Shown: one piece after another, positions 17,419 to 26,551 of the stretch
Layout of the letters: the number at the start of each line of letters is the position of its first letter
Position numbering within the stretch: the first letter of the stretch is position 1
NCBI RefSeq assembly: GCF_000812945.1
Contig: NZ_JSYM01000003.1
Location: forward strand, 186,001 to 250,000
Source: Flavobacterium sp. AED
Lineage (GTDB): Bacteria; Bacteroidota; Bacteroidia; Flavobacteriales; Flavobacteriaceae
Direction: 5' to 3'
DNA length: 64,000 nucleotides
Notes under the pieces: model-generated
The model's database searches: none
What the model was told of the DNA's origin: nothing
The model's input: the letters and a program-made list of their open reading frames with translations, nothing else
Translations under genes and position numbers: made by a program

Positions 17419-19692
17419 CTACAACGGTCTGTCTTCTTTTTTCACACCCCAAGTTACCGAGGGCGTACTACCCATATACAATTTCAACTCTCCTCCCTTT
17501 GTAATCATTTCGTGAGTGATATAGGATTTGGTAAAAGGCTTCCCATTGTATTCTGCTTTTTGAATATACATATTCGTACGACTATTATCTATTGCTGTTA
17601 ATTTGAAAGAGATACCGCCCTTATAATTTATTGTAGCATTATTTACCAAAGGACTCCCCAAAACATAAACACCATTAGCAGGATTAACGGAATAAAATCC
17701 CATTGCGGAGAAAACATACCAAGCTGACATTTGTCCTAAATCTTCATTTCCACATAATCCATCTGGTTTTGTGGAATAAAATTTATCATCAATTTCCCGA
17801 ATCAGTTTTGCCGTTTTCCAAGGTTGTCCTGCATAGGCATACAAATAGGGAATATGATGATTGGGTTCGTTTCCTTGTGCATATTGCCCAATCAAACCAC
17901 TGATATCCGGAGAAGCTTCTTCACCTTCCACTTTGTCAGTTATTAGGAATAGCGCATCTAATTTGGCTAAAAATTTATCTTCACCTCCAAATAAGTCTAT
18001 TAAACCATGAGGATCTTGAGGCACTAACCAAGTGTATTGCCAAGCATTTCCTTCTACATAATCGTCTTTGCGATGGGCAGATGAAAGTGGATTGAAAGGC
18101 GTTCTCCAATTTCCATTGGCTAATTTCCCTCTCATGAACGTTGTTTCTTTATCAAAATAAAGTTTGTACAGATTGGCTCTTTTTGAAAAATAAGCAAAAT
18201 CCTCCATCTTGTTCAAAGCTTTTGCCATCTGGGCAATACACCAATCATCGATGGCATATTCCAAAGCATTTCCAACGGTTTCTAACATCGTATCGGCAGG
18301 AATGTATTGCAGTTTTTGAACATAATCCATTCCGTCACGGGTTTGCATCGCAGTTTTTTTGATGGCTTCGTACGCAAGAGCCGTATCATAATCTCGGTAT
18401 CCTTTTAGATAAGCATCGACAATAACCGCAATTGAATGATTCCCATTCATGGTATTAGTTTCATTACCCATCAAATGCCAAACCGGTAATCGTCCTTGTT
18501 GCTGATAGATTGCCAAGAAAGATTTCACAATATCATTAATTTTGTCTGGTTGTGTAATGGTGTACAAAGGATGCAAAGCACGATACGTATCCCAAAGTGA
18601 AAAAGTGGTATAATTAGTGAAATTCGCTTTTTCATATACCTTTTTGTCTGTTCCTCTGTAATCTCCATTGGCATCATTAAAAATAGAAGGAGCAAACATC
18701 GTGTGATACAATGAAGTGTAAAAAACCTTCATCGTTTTTTCATCGGCCTTAATCTGAATTTTATTGAGCGCTGCATTCCATTTTGAATTGGCTTGTTTCA
18801 CCGTTTTATCAAAATCCCAAGTTGGAATCTCCGCTTTTATATTTGCGGAAGCATTCTCATAACTTACCGGAGAAAGACCTACTTTGACTAAAACCTGTTT
18901 GTTTTTTAAAGTTGCAAAATCAATAACTGCTTTCATTCGGACACCTTCTCCCTCCTTCCCTTTTATTATAGCAGTGCTGTCATACAGAGCGATATTTGCA
19001 ATAGGTTCAGAAAATTCCATTGCAAAATATACCCTTTGATCATCAGCCCAACCTTTCGAAAGGCGATAACCCACAATGGTCTTGGCTCCAGTTTTTTTAA
19101 TGAATGTCTTCACAGGTTTGTCCCATCCAATACCATCTGCAAGGTCTAAAAGAACATGAGCATCATTCGTAGCATTAAAAGTATATTTATGAAACCCTAC
19201 TCTTTCGGTAGCGGTTAATTCTGCTTTAATTTTGTATTTATCCAGTAAAACACTGTAATATCCTGGCTTGCTTATTTCATTTTTATGCAAAAAATAAGAG
19301 CCATAACCGGTAACCATATCTTCCTTTGTTCCTTTAGTAAGTGGCACTTTACCGGATACCGGCAATAAAAGGATATCATTCAAATCTCCAATTCCTGTAC
19401 CGCTCAAATGGGTATGTGTAAATCCTAATATTGTATTACTCGCATAATTATAGCCGCTGCACCAATCCCAGCCTTCAAAAACATTTACCGGCCCTAACTG
19501 AACCGCTCCAAAAGGAACATTGGCTCCCACAAAAACATGTCCATGTCCAGCTGATCCTATGAATGGATTGACATATTGCGTGTACTCTAAATGCTGCTTT
19601 CCGGTTTTTACTTGTGAAACTGCCGGCTCTGTAAATAATATACTGAACGCTACAATCCCTGAAAAGGCTATTTTACTATATTTTGCAAACAT
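17419..19692 (-). CDS. GH92 alpha-mannosidase (canonical catalytic acid)
   Basis: Second GH92 enzyme of the locus, 757 residues, with N-terminal signal MFAKYSKIAFSGIVAFSILFTEPAVS. Family landmarks are QYVNPFIGSAGHGHVFVGANVPFGAVQLGP, HTHLSGTGIGDLNDILLLP, LWDTYRALHPL, and the catalytic segments GNEPNHH (Glu609, codon 17866-17868) and CGNEDLGQMSAWYVFSAMGFYSVNP. The intact Glu acid and the GTGIGDLNDI segment fit an exo-alpha-1,2- or alpha-1,3-mannosidase that trims high-mannose antennae. It is 63 bases upstream of the Gln-variant GH92 gene and 83 bases downstream of the beta-mannosidase gene, all in one direction. The linkage specificity cannot be read from the sequence alone. Confidence 0.94.
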   Translation of the reverse strand: MFAKYSKIAFSGIVAFSILFTEPAVSQVKTGKQHLEYTQYVNPFIGSAGHGHVFVGANVPFGAVQLGPVNVFEGWDWCSGYNYASNTILGFTHTHLSGTGIGDLNDILLLPVSGKVPLTKGTKEDMVTGYGSYFLHKNEISKPGYYSVLLDKYKIKAELTATERVGFHKYTFNATNDAHVLLDLADGIGWDKPVKTFIKKTGAKTIVGYRLSKGWADDQRVYFAMEFSEPIANIALYDSTAIIKGKEGEGVRMKAVIDFATLKNKQVLVKVGLSPVSYENASANIKAEIPTWDFDKTVKQANSKWNAALNKIQIKADEKTMKVFYTSLYHTMFAPSIFNDANGDYRGTDKKVYEKANFTNYTTFSLWDTYRALHPLYTITQPDKINDIVKSFLAIYQQQGRLPVWHLMGNETNTMNGNHSIAVIVDAYLKGYRDYDTALAYEAIKKTAMQTRDGMDYVQKLQYIPADTMLETVGNALEYAIDDWCIAQMAKALNKMEDFAYFSKRANLYKLYFDKETTFMRGKLANGNWRTPFNPLSSAHRKDDYVEGNAWQYTWLVPQDPHGLIDLFGGEDKFLAKLDALFLITDKVEGEEASPDISGLIGQYAQGNEPNHHIPYLYAYAGQPWKTAKLIREIDDKFYSTKPDGLCGNEDLGQMSAWYVFSAMGFYSVNPANGVYVLGSPLVNNATINYKGGISFKLTAIDNSRTNMYIQKAEYNGKPFTKSYITHEMITKGGELKLYMGSTPSVTWGVKKEDRPL

Positions 19693-19775
19693 TATTCTTT
19701 ATTTTATTAATTGACTTCGTTAAAATTAACTCATTTCTAACGGATAAAATTAATCCGCTACAATTCTATTTGTTT

Positions 19776-21773
19776 TTATTTGTATCTGTTAATTACATCA
19801 TATAATGATGTAACTGTTATAATTGGCTTTGTTATTTTTCCTTCAAACGAAATTTTCATTTCTTCTCCAGCTTTCAAATCCATATAATTAGTGCTTAGTT
19901 TTCCTTTGTATCCCTTAATCTCCACATAAACATATTTGGCTGGTTTCAAGGCTTTAATGATTATTTCATTTCCTTTAATAATCCAACTGATTTTAGGATT
20001 TTCCAATTTCAAGTCTATAGGTCGTGTCAGGTCGATCTCAGGAGTTTTGTCATCCCGATACGCTTCCCGCATGGCGTACCAAGCTGCTTTGGGTTGTCGG
20101 TTATAATAATCGGTGACACTCCAACTCGCCACAGGCCAACAATCATTCAATTGCCAAACTACAGTTCCCATATTATAAGGCGCTTTGGAACGATGAATCC
20201 CAATAATATTCTTTAGCGAATAATATTGCAAACACTGGGTGAGATAAGTATAATCGGCCACTTTCATGTTTTTTACTTTGGTGGAATCAATAAAATAGCG
20301 ATTCAAATAGGAGTTTAACTTCGTAAACCCTTTTCCCGCTTTTTGATGCGCTTTTAATACATCCGAAAACAAATAACGGTCTTCAGGTGACGTAAATTTT
20401 TCTATTGAAGAATAATTCGGCATGGCTTGCATTCCGTATTCACTAACAAAACGTCCTGTTTTATTTTTAACCACTTCAATATCTTCCAATCCCCACCAAG
20501 TTCCCCAATAATGGCTGTCCCCTTCTGTAATACTTTGTTTTTTTCCCCAACCAAATAATGGTGAACTGCTGATATACGGTCTTTTATTATCTACCTCTTT
20601 TACCCATTTTGGAATACTGTCCTGAAACAATCGAACATAATCTTTCCACAAACGAATAGAATCTTGCTTTGGCATATTCATCGTTTTTTGCCATCCCCAG
20701 TTTTTAAATGCTTCATCAGATTCGTTATTACCGCACCACAAAACAATACTTGGATGATGACGCAAACGCTTCACTTGGTATTGCACTTCTTCTTTTACAT
20801 TATCAAAAAAAGCTTTATCTCCAGGGACCATCGTTCCGGCAAACATGAAATCCTGCCAAACGTTGATCCCATATTTATCACATAAATCATAAAAAAAATC
20901 GTCTTCATAAATCCCGCCCCCCCAAACACGAAGCATATTCATATTGGCGTCTTTCGCCATTGCAATCACCTTTTCATATTCTTTTTTGGTAACTCTCGAA
21001 AGAAAAGCATCCGATGGAATGTAATTGGCTCCTTTCATATAAACCGGCTTGCCATCAATTTTAAAATAAAATGATTTCCCAAGACTGTCGGGTTGTTGTA
21101 CCAATTCTATTTTACGGTTTAGAACATAAGGCTTCTCTGGTGTTTTTTCATCGTAAGTTTCCAATCGCACTGCTTTCCAAATACCGCAAGTAGTAAATTT
21201 AGGTCCCCAATCCCATCCAAAATGATATTGTGCTTTGCGTACATACGCACGAGGATTGTCCGGAATTATAAAAGGCAAATCTTTTTTGGCAAGTGAATCA
21301 ACAACGTTTTGTGCCGATTGAAATACAACTACCAAATCATTATTGCCTGATTTTATTATTTTTTTCACATCAACACGCCATTGACGAAACATGTTATCAG
21401 CTTTTAAGATTAACTTTTCATTCAAATAAACCGTTGCATACGTATCCAGTCCGTCAAAAACCAGTTCTACATTTTTTTTATTTAACGTTCCTGAATTTAC
21501 TTGAAATGAAGTTTTATACTCCCAGTTCTTTTTTTCAATCCATTGCAGTTTTTTTTCATTATCACGATAAAACGGATCTGGAATGAGTTTATTATTCAGC
21601 AAATCAGTATGCACTTCTCCCGGAACTGAAGCGGCATTCCATTTTGCCGTTTTCTCTTGACGAAATTGCCAGCCATTTTTTAGAACTATTGAACTATTTT
21701 GAGCATTCGCCACAAAGAACAAATTTGTAAAACAACAAATTACAAACCAACAAAATTCTTTTTTACATTTCAT
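19776..21773 (-). CDS. GH2 beta-mannosidase, compact form lacking the middle Ig-like domain
   Basis: Exo-beta-mannosidase of family GH2, 665 residues, signal peptide ending LFFVANAQ. It would hydrolyse the Man-beta-1,4-GlcNAc core bond. The sugar-binding N-domain (about 28-210) ends GIWKAVRLETYDEK. The protein then passes within some 25 residues to SFYFKIDGKPVYMKGANYIPSDAFLS, the start of the catalytic barrel. In full-length beta-mannosidases an Ig-like domain of about 100 residues sits at this junction, so an in-frame deletion is likely. The acid/base Glu is in LWCGNNESDEAF and the nucleophile Glu in VSEYGMQAMPNYSS; both are present. Family length is about 850. The start overlaps the preceding gene's stop by 11 bases. 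Confidence 0.9.
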   Translation of the reverse strand: MKCKKEFCWFVICCFTNLFFVANAQNSSIVLKNGWQFRQEKTAKWNAASVPGEVHTDLLNNKLIPDPFYRDNEKKLQWIEKKNWEYKTSFQVNSGTLNKKNVELVFDGLDTYATVYLNEKLILKADNMFRQWRVDVKKIIKSGNNDLVVVFQSAQNVVDSLAKKDLPFIIPDNPRAYVRKAQYHFGWDWGPKFTTCGIWKAVRLETYDEKTPEKPYVLNRKIELVQQPDSLGKSFYFKIDGKPVYMKGANYIPSDAFLSRVTKKEYEKVIAMAKDANMNMLRVWGGGIYEDDFFYDLCDKYGINVWQDFMFAGTMVPGDKAFFDNVKEEVQYQVKRLRHHPSIVLWCGNNESDEAFKNWGWQKTMNMPKQDSIRLWKDYVRLFQDSIPKWVKEVDNKRPYISSSPLFGWGKKQSITEGDSHYWGTWWGLEDIEVVKNKTGRFVSEYGMQAMPNYSSIEKFTSPEDRYLFSDVLKAHQKAGKGFTKLNSYLNRYFIDSTKVKNMKVADYTYLTQCLQYYSLKNIIGIHRSKAPYNMGTVVWQLNDCWPVASWSVTDYYNRQPKAAWYAMREAYRDDKTPEIDLTRPIDLKLENPKISWIIKGNEIIIKALKPAKYVYVEIKGYKGKLSTNYMDLKAGEEMKISFEGKITKPIITVTSLYDVINRYK

Positions 21774-23145
21774 CGTGGCTGATTATTTGGTTATTGTGTT
21801 GCTTTTTATCTTTCATAAAAGTAAAATTTCTGTTATTTGATTCCAATATTTTTATGATAATGTATTTCCCAATTTGCTCTCCTTGCAAAGCGCCATTTTC
21901 AATGGAATCTCTAAAATGAATCCCTCCGTATAACCTTGAAATAGCTGCTTCTTGCGATGCCTGCAAAAAGGATTTAAATTTTCTTTCAGGCAAACCAAAT
22001 TCTGTTTCAGTTGTATCTGTAAAGGAAAAATTATCTCCGAAGATTTTAGTAAGCACCGTTGCCGCCGCCGTAGATATCACACTATGTCCTGATGTATATT
22101 CCGGAAAAGGCGGTGTTTGTAATAATGGCTTCCATTTATTGTCAATCCATTTATTAATCGCCGTTTCTGGTCTTACTCTATTCGTTTTATATTTTCCATC
22201 CCAACAAGAAATAAATGCATCGGTTAATGTAATGGCGACAGTTGTATGAATAAAAATAGTTTGTTCTAAACTTGTTTCCTTTTTTAAACAGGCATTCCCC
22301 GTAATACCAATCCAATGTCCGCCTGGAGATATTTTTTTTAACCCAAATTCTACATGTCCAATCTGTTGTAAAGCAAAAGGATTACAATCCCAAAAACTGG
22401 CTATTGCTTTTTGTTTTTTGGTCAATTTGTTTACAATATTATAAACCTCATCCATTTGTTTATAGAAAGGAGATGTTTTGGCAGTATCAAATACAATGGG
22501 AGCAATGGGTTTAAATTGTTGGGCAGAATCCAATAAAAAAGGGCGTATTTGGTTCCAGTTTGGTTCCAGTGCTTGCATATATCCCGGTCCGGTTGGTTGC
22601 CAATGTCCGTCACCGCTTAATGGCGTATATTTTTTAAAGCTGCTTAATTTTCGGAAATTATCTGCCTTTATATACGGTGTTATTTGAGTTATTGCAATTT
22701 GCACCAGCTGTGAAGTACGCTCCGTTTGTTCTTTAGAAATTCCTTTTTTTATAGCTACCCGTATTAAAGAATCCCCTTCAGTTGAAAACTTATATCCAGA
22801 TGGCAACAGTTTTTCTGCCATTTTATAAACGGTATATACGGATGCTAAAGAAGCGTCACTTTTTGTGATAAGCGTATCGGCAACCTGTACTTTTGGAAAA
22901 CCATTGAGCGATTTCGAAAAAGATTGCTCCGGCATTTGAAATAACGACATTACTTCATTCGACGCAAGCGTTACATAGGCATAGTATCTAGCTGCTGCCA
23001 CTGGTGATGTAACATCATTAACCATGACATCGGTTACTTTTTTTAAAGCTGAAACATAATCTTTTGAAGAAAATTTTTCAGAATTCTGGGAAAAACATGT
23101 AGTTCCCAGAAAAAGTATAAACACGACAAGAATATATTTTCTCAT
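21763..23145 (-). CDS. PAP2 / vanadium-dependent haloperoxidase-like phosphatase-fold protein
   Basis: Secreted protein of the type 2 phosphatidic-acid-phosphatase/vanadium haloperoxidase superfamily, 460 residues from the ATG at 23145. The signal MRKYILVVFILFLGTTCFSQ decides this start; an earlier in-frame ATG at 23214 would overlap the previous gene and bury the signal. The vanadate/phosphate pocket motifs are present in order: KTNRVRPETAI, PEYTSGHSVIS and AAISRLYGGIHFRDS, with the SRxxxGxH histidine as expected nucleophile. The first half (about 30-240) is helical and undefined. In Bacteroidota such genes often travel with an FG-GAP/ASPIC gene next to SusC/SusD, as here. Phosphatase and haloperoxidase activity cannot be told apart by sequence; phosphatase would suit the locus. 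Confidence 0.82.
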   Translation of the reverse strand: MRKYILVVFILFLGTTCFSQNSEKFSSKDYVSALKKVTDVMVNDVTSPVAAARYYAYVTLASNEVMSLFQMPEQSFSKSLNGFPKVQVADTLITKSDASLASVYTVYKMAEKLLPSGYKFSTEGDSLIRVAIKKGISKEQTERTSQLVQIAITQITPYIKADNFRKLSSFKKYTPLSGDGHWQPTGPGYMQALEPNWNQIRPFLLDSAQQFKPIAPIVFDTAKTSPFYKQMDEVYNIVNKLTKKQKAIASFWDCNPFALQQIGHVEFGLKKISPGGHWIGITGNACLKKETSLEQTIFIHTTVAITLTDAFISCWDGKYKTNRVRPETAINKWIDNKWKPLLQTPPFPEYTSGHSVISTAAATVLTKIFGDNFSFTDTTETEFGLPERKFKSFLQASQEAAISRLYGGIHFRDSIENGALQGEQIGKYIIIKILESNNRNFTFMKDKKQHNNQIISHDEM

Positions 23146-23155
23146 ATTGGATATA

Positions 23156-26100
23156 TTAATATTTGTAAACCGCAGGAAGCTGGTTGTTGATAGAAAACAA
23201 GACCTTTTTTTCACCCTTAGATTCTATAGAAATAATGTCCTTTACGCAGCCCTTTACATTCAAACCAGAACTTAGTTGAGGCATATAAGTAAAATTCCCT
23301 TTTCCGTCTCCTGTCAATAAAACACCATAATTAGCATCTATTTTTCCAATTTTTATTCTTGTTTTCTCTATATTTCCTCCTAATAGAATGTCATTTTTAC
23401 CGTCATGATTATAATCCGCAATGGCAATAGCATAAATAGGAGCATAATTTGCCTGCATGGGTAAACGGTGTGGAATGAAAGTACCATTCTTATTTTCGAA
23501 CCAACTTGTTTCAAAAGAATCCGCTTTCAGAACTTTTGCCAACTGCAATTGCTCTGGTGATAAAACTTCATTGATAGTTGCTTCTGAATAGGAATCATAA
23601 GTAGGAAAGCGCTGTCGGAGGCTCACCATCTGATCAGTCAATTCATCTCTACTCGCCACAGGAAAGGATTTGCCCTGAATGTATTGACATAAAAAGGGAT
23701 CTATAGAACCATTTTTGTCAAAATCGCCATAATAAAGTGTCGCTGGTTCCGTGTTGCTAACCTTGATTTGACTGTTAGTACCCCAGTTTGCGGCTACCAA
23801 ATCTAAATCACCATCACCATCTAAATCGGCTGAAGCCAATCGGTTCCACCAACCAGATAAAGCAGTGGGGAAATATTTTTGAGTGGCATCGACAAGCTGA
23901 CCATTTTTGTTTTCGAAACAAGATATTATCATCCATTCCCCACAAACAACCAAGTCCGGTTTTCCATCTTTATTTACATCCATCCAGATGGCATCAGTAA
24001 TCATACCTAACCGTTGCAATCCAGGTGCTACTGTTGCAATAGCATTCGTAAACTTCCCTTTTCCATCATTCAATAATAAAAAACTCTCGGGTGCTTCAGG
24101 ATATTTTCCCGAAATAACACGACTACCTATAAATAAGTCAGGATCATCATCACCATCTACATCCGCTAGTTTCACACAAGAACCATTACTTGTTTCTATT
24201 GGTAAAGCGCCCTGACTTTTTACAAATGTACCGTTGTCATTTATATAAATTCGGTCTTGTAAAGCCGCGTCATTTTCATCAAATGCATAACCACCGCTTA
24301 CGACATACAAATCCATATCTCCATCCATATCGGCATCAAAAAATAATGCATCTACATCCTCAGAAAGGCTGTCTTCTTCAAATGCTTTTTGAGTAGAACG
24401 AATAAAACTTCCATTTTGCTGTTGCAATAATAACTGCCCTGCCTGATTTTTAGCTCCGCCAATGAAAATATCTTCCAGCCCATCTTTGTTCACATCTGCT
24501 TTGGCAATATGTGGTCCGCTATACGAAAGCATATTGGTCATTAAAGGCTGTGTTTTAAAATCATTCGTTTCTTCTTCAGTATGTCTGTAAGGAACAGAAA
24601 CATCTGCTAAAGAAAATACAGTTGAAGCACTAGTTGGAGCAGAATAAATACGATTTGGATTAGTATATGTAACATGTATTGTTTGATTTACCGTGTTATT
24701 TTTAAGTATCTCCAATTTGCCATTCGGCCAATAAACAGCAATCGAATCAATTGTTGCAGAAGGCAAACCAATATGCAAGGGTTCTTGCATTGCACTTTGA
24801 AAACCATGTATCGGATAATTTTCCTGTGTTACAATTCCCTTTGGTGTATACACTTTTACTTTCGCTCCCAAAGCATTTCTATTTTGCCCCGGCATTTGTA
24901 ATGCTACGTTAATATAATTCCCCGTATTATTCATTTCAACAGCATTATTGCGATAAATTGCTGCCACATCATTCATCCTATTTATTACCAAATCAAGATC
25001 TCCGTCATTATCAAGATCCGCGTAAACTGATCCCTGAGAAAAATTTTCATTTTCGAGTCCCCAATCCATGGAGCAATCTTTAAACTGAAGATTTCCTTTA
25101 TTTTCAAAAATATAATTGTGAAGTGGTGTAGACTGGATTCCTTTCAGCATTTGAAACATTCTTTCTCCAGACTCTCCACGCAAATATTTCAATCGTTCAT
25201 TGGCATAAAATTTTGCAAAATCGCGATTTATCATGTCTCTTCCATATCCATTGGAAACAAAAAGATCTTTATTACCATCATTATTAAAATCAGCAAACAA
25301 AGCTGACCAACTCCAATCCGTATTAGAAATTCCGCTTAATTGTCCCGTTTCGCTAAAGGTGTTATTCCCATTATTTACCTGTAACATATTACGCATTAAC
25401 TGGTGGTAAAACCCATTTTGTAAGGTGTTATTATAGAGCTCATAATTATCTGGAGCGTATAATAATTTCTGCCTTTTATTATCTGCCGGCAACATGTCCA
25501 GCGTATAAATATCAGGCCAACCATCATTATTAATGTCTGCTATATCAGCTCCCATAGAAAAATTAGAAATATGTCCCATTTGCTCTTTTAAACGATCCGT
25601 AAAAGTTCCATCTCCATTATTGATATAGAGATAATCTTCTTCTACATAATCATTGGACACATAAAAATCTGGCCATCCATCATTATTAATATCACTGACA
25701 ATAACTGAAAGCCCATATCCAAGCGGATTGGAAATAATACCAGCTTCTAGAGTTACATCTGTGAAATGATTGTTATCATTACGATAAAGTCGGTCACCTG
25801 CATCAGGGTCTACCATCTTTTTGACAAAAGCAGCATCAAAATTCCGTAATTCTTTAATATTGTGATTTAGTACAAAAAGATCCAAATCACCATCACGGTC
25901 ATAATCAAAAAAAGCAGCTTGGGTAGAATAGCCCGAATCAGCAACTCCCATTTCTACAGCTTTGTCTGTAAATGTAATTTCACCGTTGACAGAGGGAGAA
26001 GGCCCATTATTGATAAACAACTGGTTCCTTCTCTTTTCAGGTTCGGTATCGCCGGAATAACTAACATACAAGTCCAGCCAACCATCCCCATTAACATCTG

Positions 26101-26449
26101 CCACACTTACACCTGTTTTCCATCCTTTATGTCCATCTACACCGGCACTTTTTGTATTATCTTCAAATTTGAAGTCTCCTTTATTCAAATATAATTTGTT
26201 GGGCTGTGTATTAGCGGTAAAATACAGATCTATTAATCCATCATTATTAAAATCGCCGGTAGCTATACCACCACCATTGTAAAAATATTCATAGGTTATA
26301 ATGTTAAGTTCGGGTGATTCTTTTAAAAGGTTATTGAACGTAATTCCAGTTTTTTCAGCAGGGAGCAAAGAAAACAATTTTGTCTGCTGCGAAAAAACAG
26401 GTAAAAAGAACAGTAAACCAATCCCAATAGGTAACAAAAACTTTTTCAT
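23156..26449 (-). CDS. FG-GAP/VCBS repeat protein with ASPIC/UnbV domain
   Basis: Large exported beta-propeller protein, 1097 residues, signal peptide MKKFLLPIGIGLLFFLPVFS. About fourteen Dx(N/D)xDGxxD calcium-binding loops occur, for example DFNNDGLIDL, DVNGDGWLDL, DINNDGWPDF, DLDGDGDLDL and DYNHDGKNDI, marking FG-GAP blades over two propeller regions. They flank an ASPIC/UnbV domain near 510-600 (NALGAKVKVYTPKG ... IAVYWPNGKLE). There are no catalytic residues I can name. It lies between susD and the PAP2-like gene, 10 bases from the latter's start. It may act as a surface or periplasmic glycan- or glycoprotein-binding component, since no separate surface glycan-binding lipoprotein is found in the locus. 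That role is inferred from position only. Confidence 0.85.
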   Translation of the reverse strand: MKKFLLPIGIGLLFFLPVFSQQTKLFSLLPAEKTGITFNNLLKESPELNIITYEYFYNGGGIATGDFNNDGLIDLYFTANTQPNKLYLNKGDFKFEDNTKSAGVDGHKGWKTGVSVADVNGDGWLDLYVSYSGDTEPEKRRNQLFINNGPSPSVNGEITFTDKAVEMGVADSGYSTQAAFFDYDRDGDLDLFVLNHNIKELRNFDAAFVKKMVDPDAGDRLYRNDNNHFTDVTLEAGIISNPLGYGLSVIVSDINNDGWPDFYVSNDYVEEDYLYINNGDGTFTDRLKEQMGHISNFSMGADIADINNDGWPDIYTLDMLPADNKRQKLLYAPDNYELYNNTLQNGFYHQLMRNMLQVNNGNNTFSETGQLSGISNTDWSWSALFADFNNDGNKDLFVSNGYGRDMINRDFAKFYANERLKYLRGESGERMFQMLKGIQSTPLHNYIFENKGNLQFKDCSMDWGLENENFSQGSVYADLDNDGDLDLVINRMNDVAAIYRNNAVEMNNTGNYINVALQMPGQNRNALGAKVKVYTPKGIVTQENYPIHGFQSAMQEPLHIGLPSATIDSIAVYWPNGKLEILKNNTVNQTIHVTYTNPNRIYSAPTSASTVFSLADVSVPYRHTEEETNDFKTQPLMTNMLSYSGPHIAKADVNKDGLEDIFIGGAKNQAGQLLLQQQNGSFIRSTQKAFEEDSLSEDVDALFFDADMDGDMDLYVVSGGYAFDENDAALQDRIYINDNGTFVKSQGALPIETSNGSCVKLADVDGDDDPDLFIGSRVISGKYPEAPESFLLLNDGKGKFTNAIATVAPGLQRLGMITDAIWMDVNKDGKPDLVVCGEWMIISCFENKNGQLVDATQKYFPTALSGWWNRLASADLDGDGDLDLVAANWGTNSQIKVSNTEPATLYYGDFDKNGSIDPFLCQYIQGKSFPVASRDELTDQMVSLRQRFPTYDSYSEATINEVLSPEQLQLAKVLKADSFETSWFENKNGTFIPHRLPMQANYAPIYAIAIADYNHDGKNDILLGGNIEKTRIKIGKIDANYGVLLTGDGKGNFTYMPQLSSGLNVKGCVKDIISIESKGEKKVLFSINNQLPAVYKY

Positions 26450-26551
26450 ACTTTCTTGTTGTTATTAATACCGATAGCTTAATTTAAAATAAGTCGGGTA
26501 GGTTTTACTACCCGACTCAGATTAAGTTTTATCTAAACTACTGCTTTAAAA

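Noticed and set aside
23146..23214. Upstream extension of the PAP2-like protein
   Set aside because: It would overlap the FG-GAP gene by 59 bases and place the signal peptide 23 residues inside the protein.
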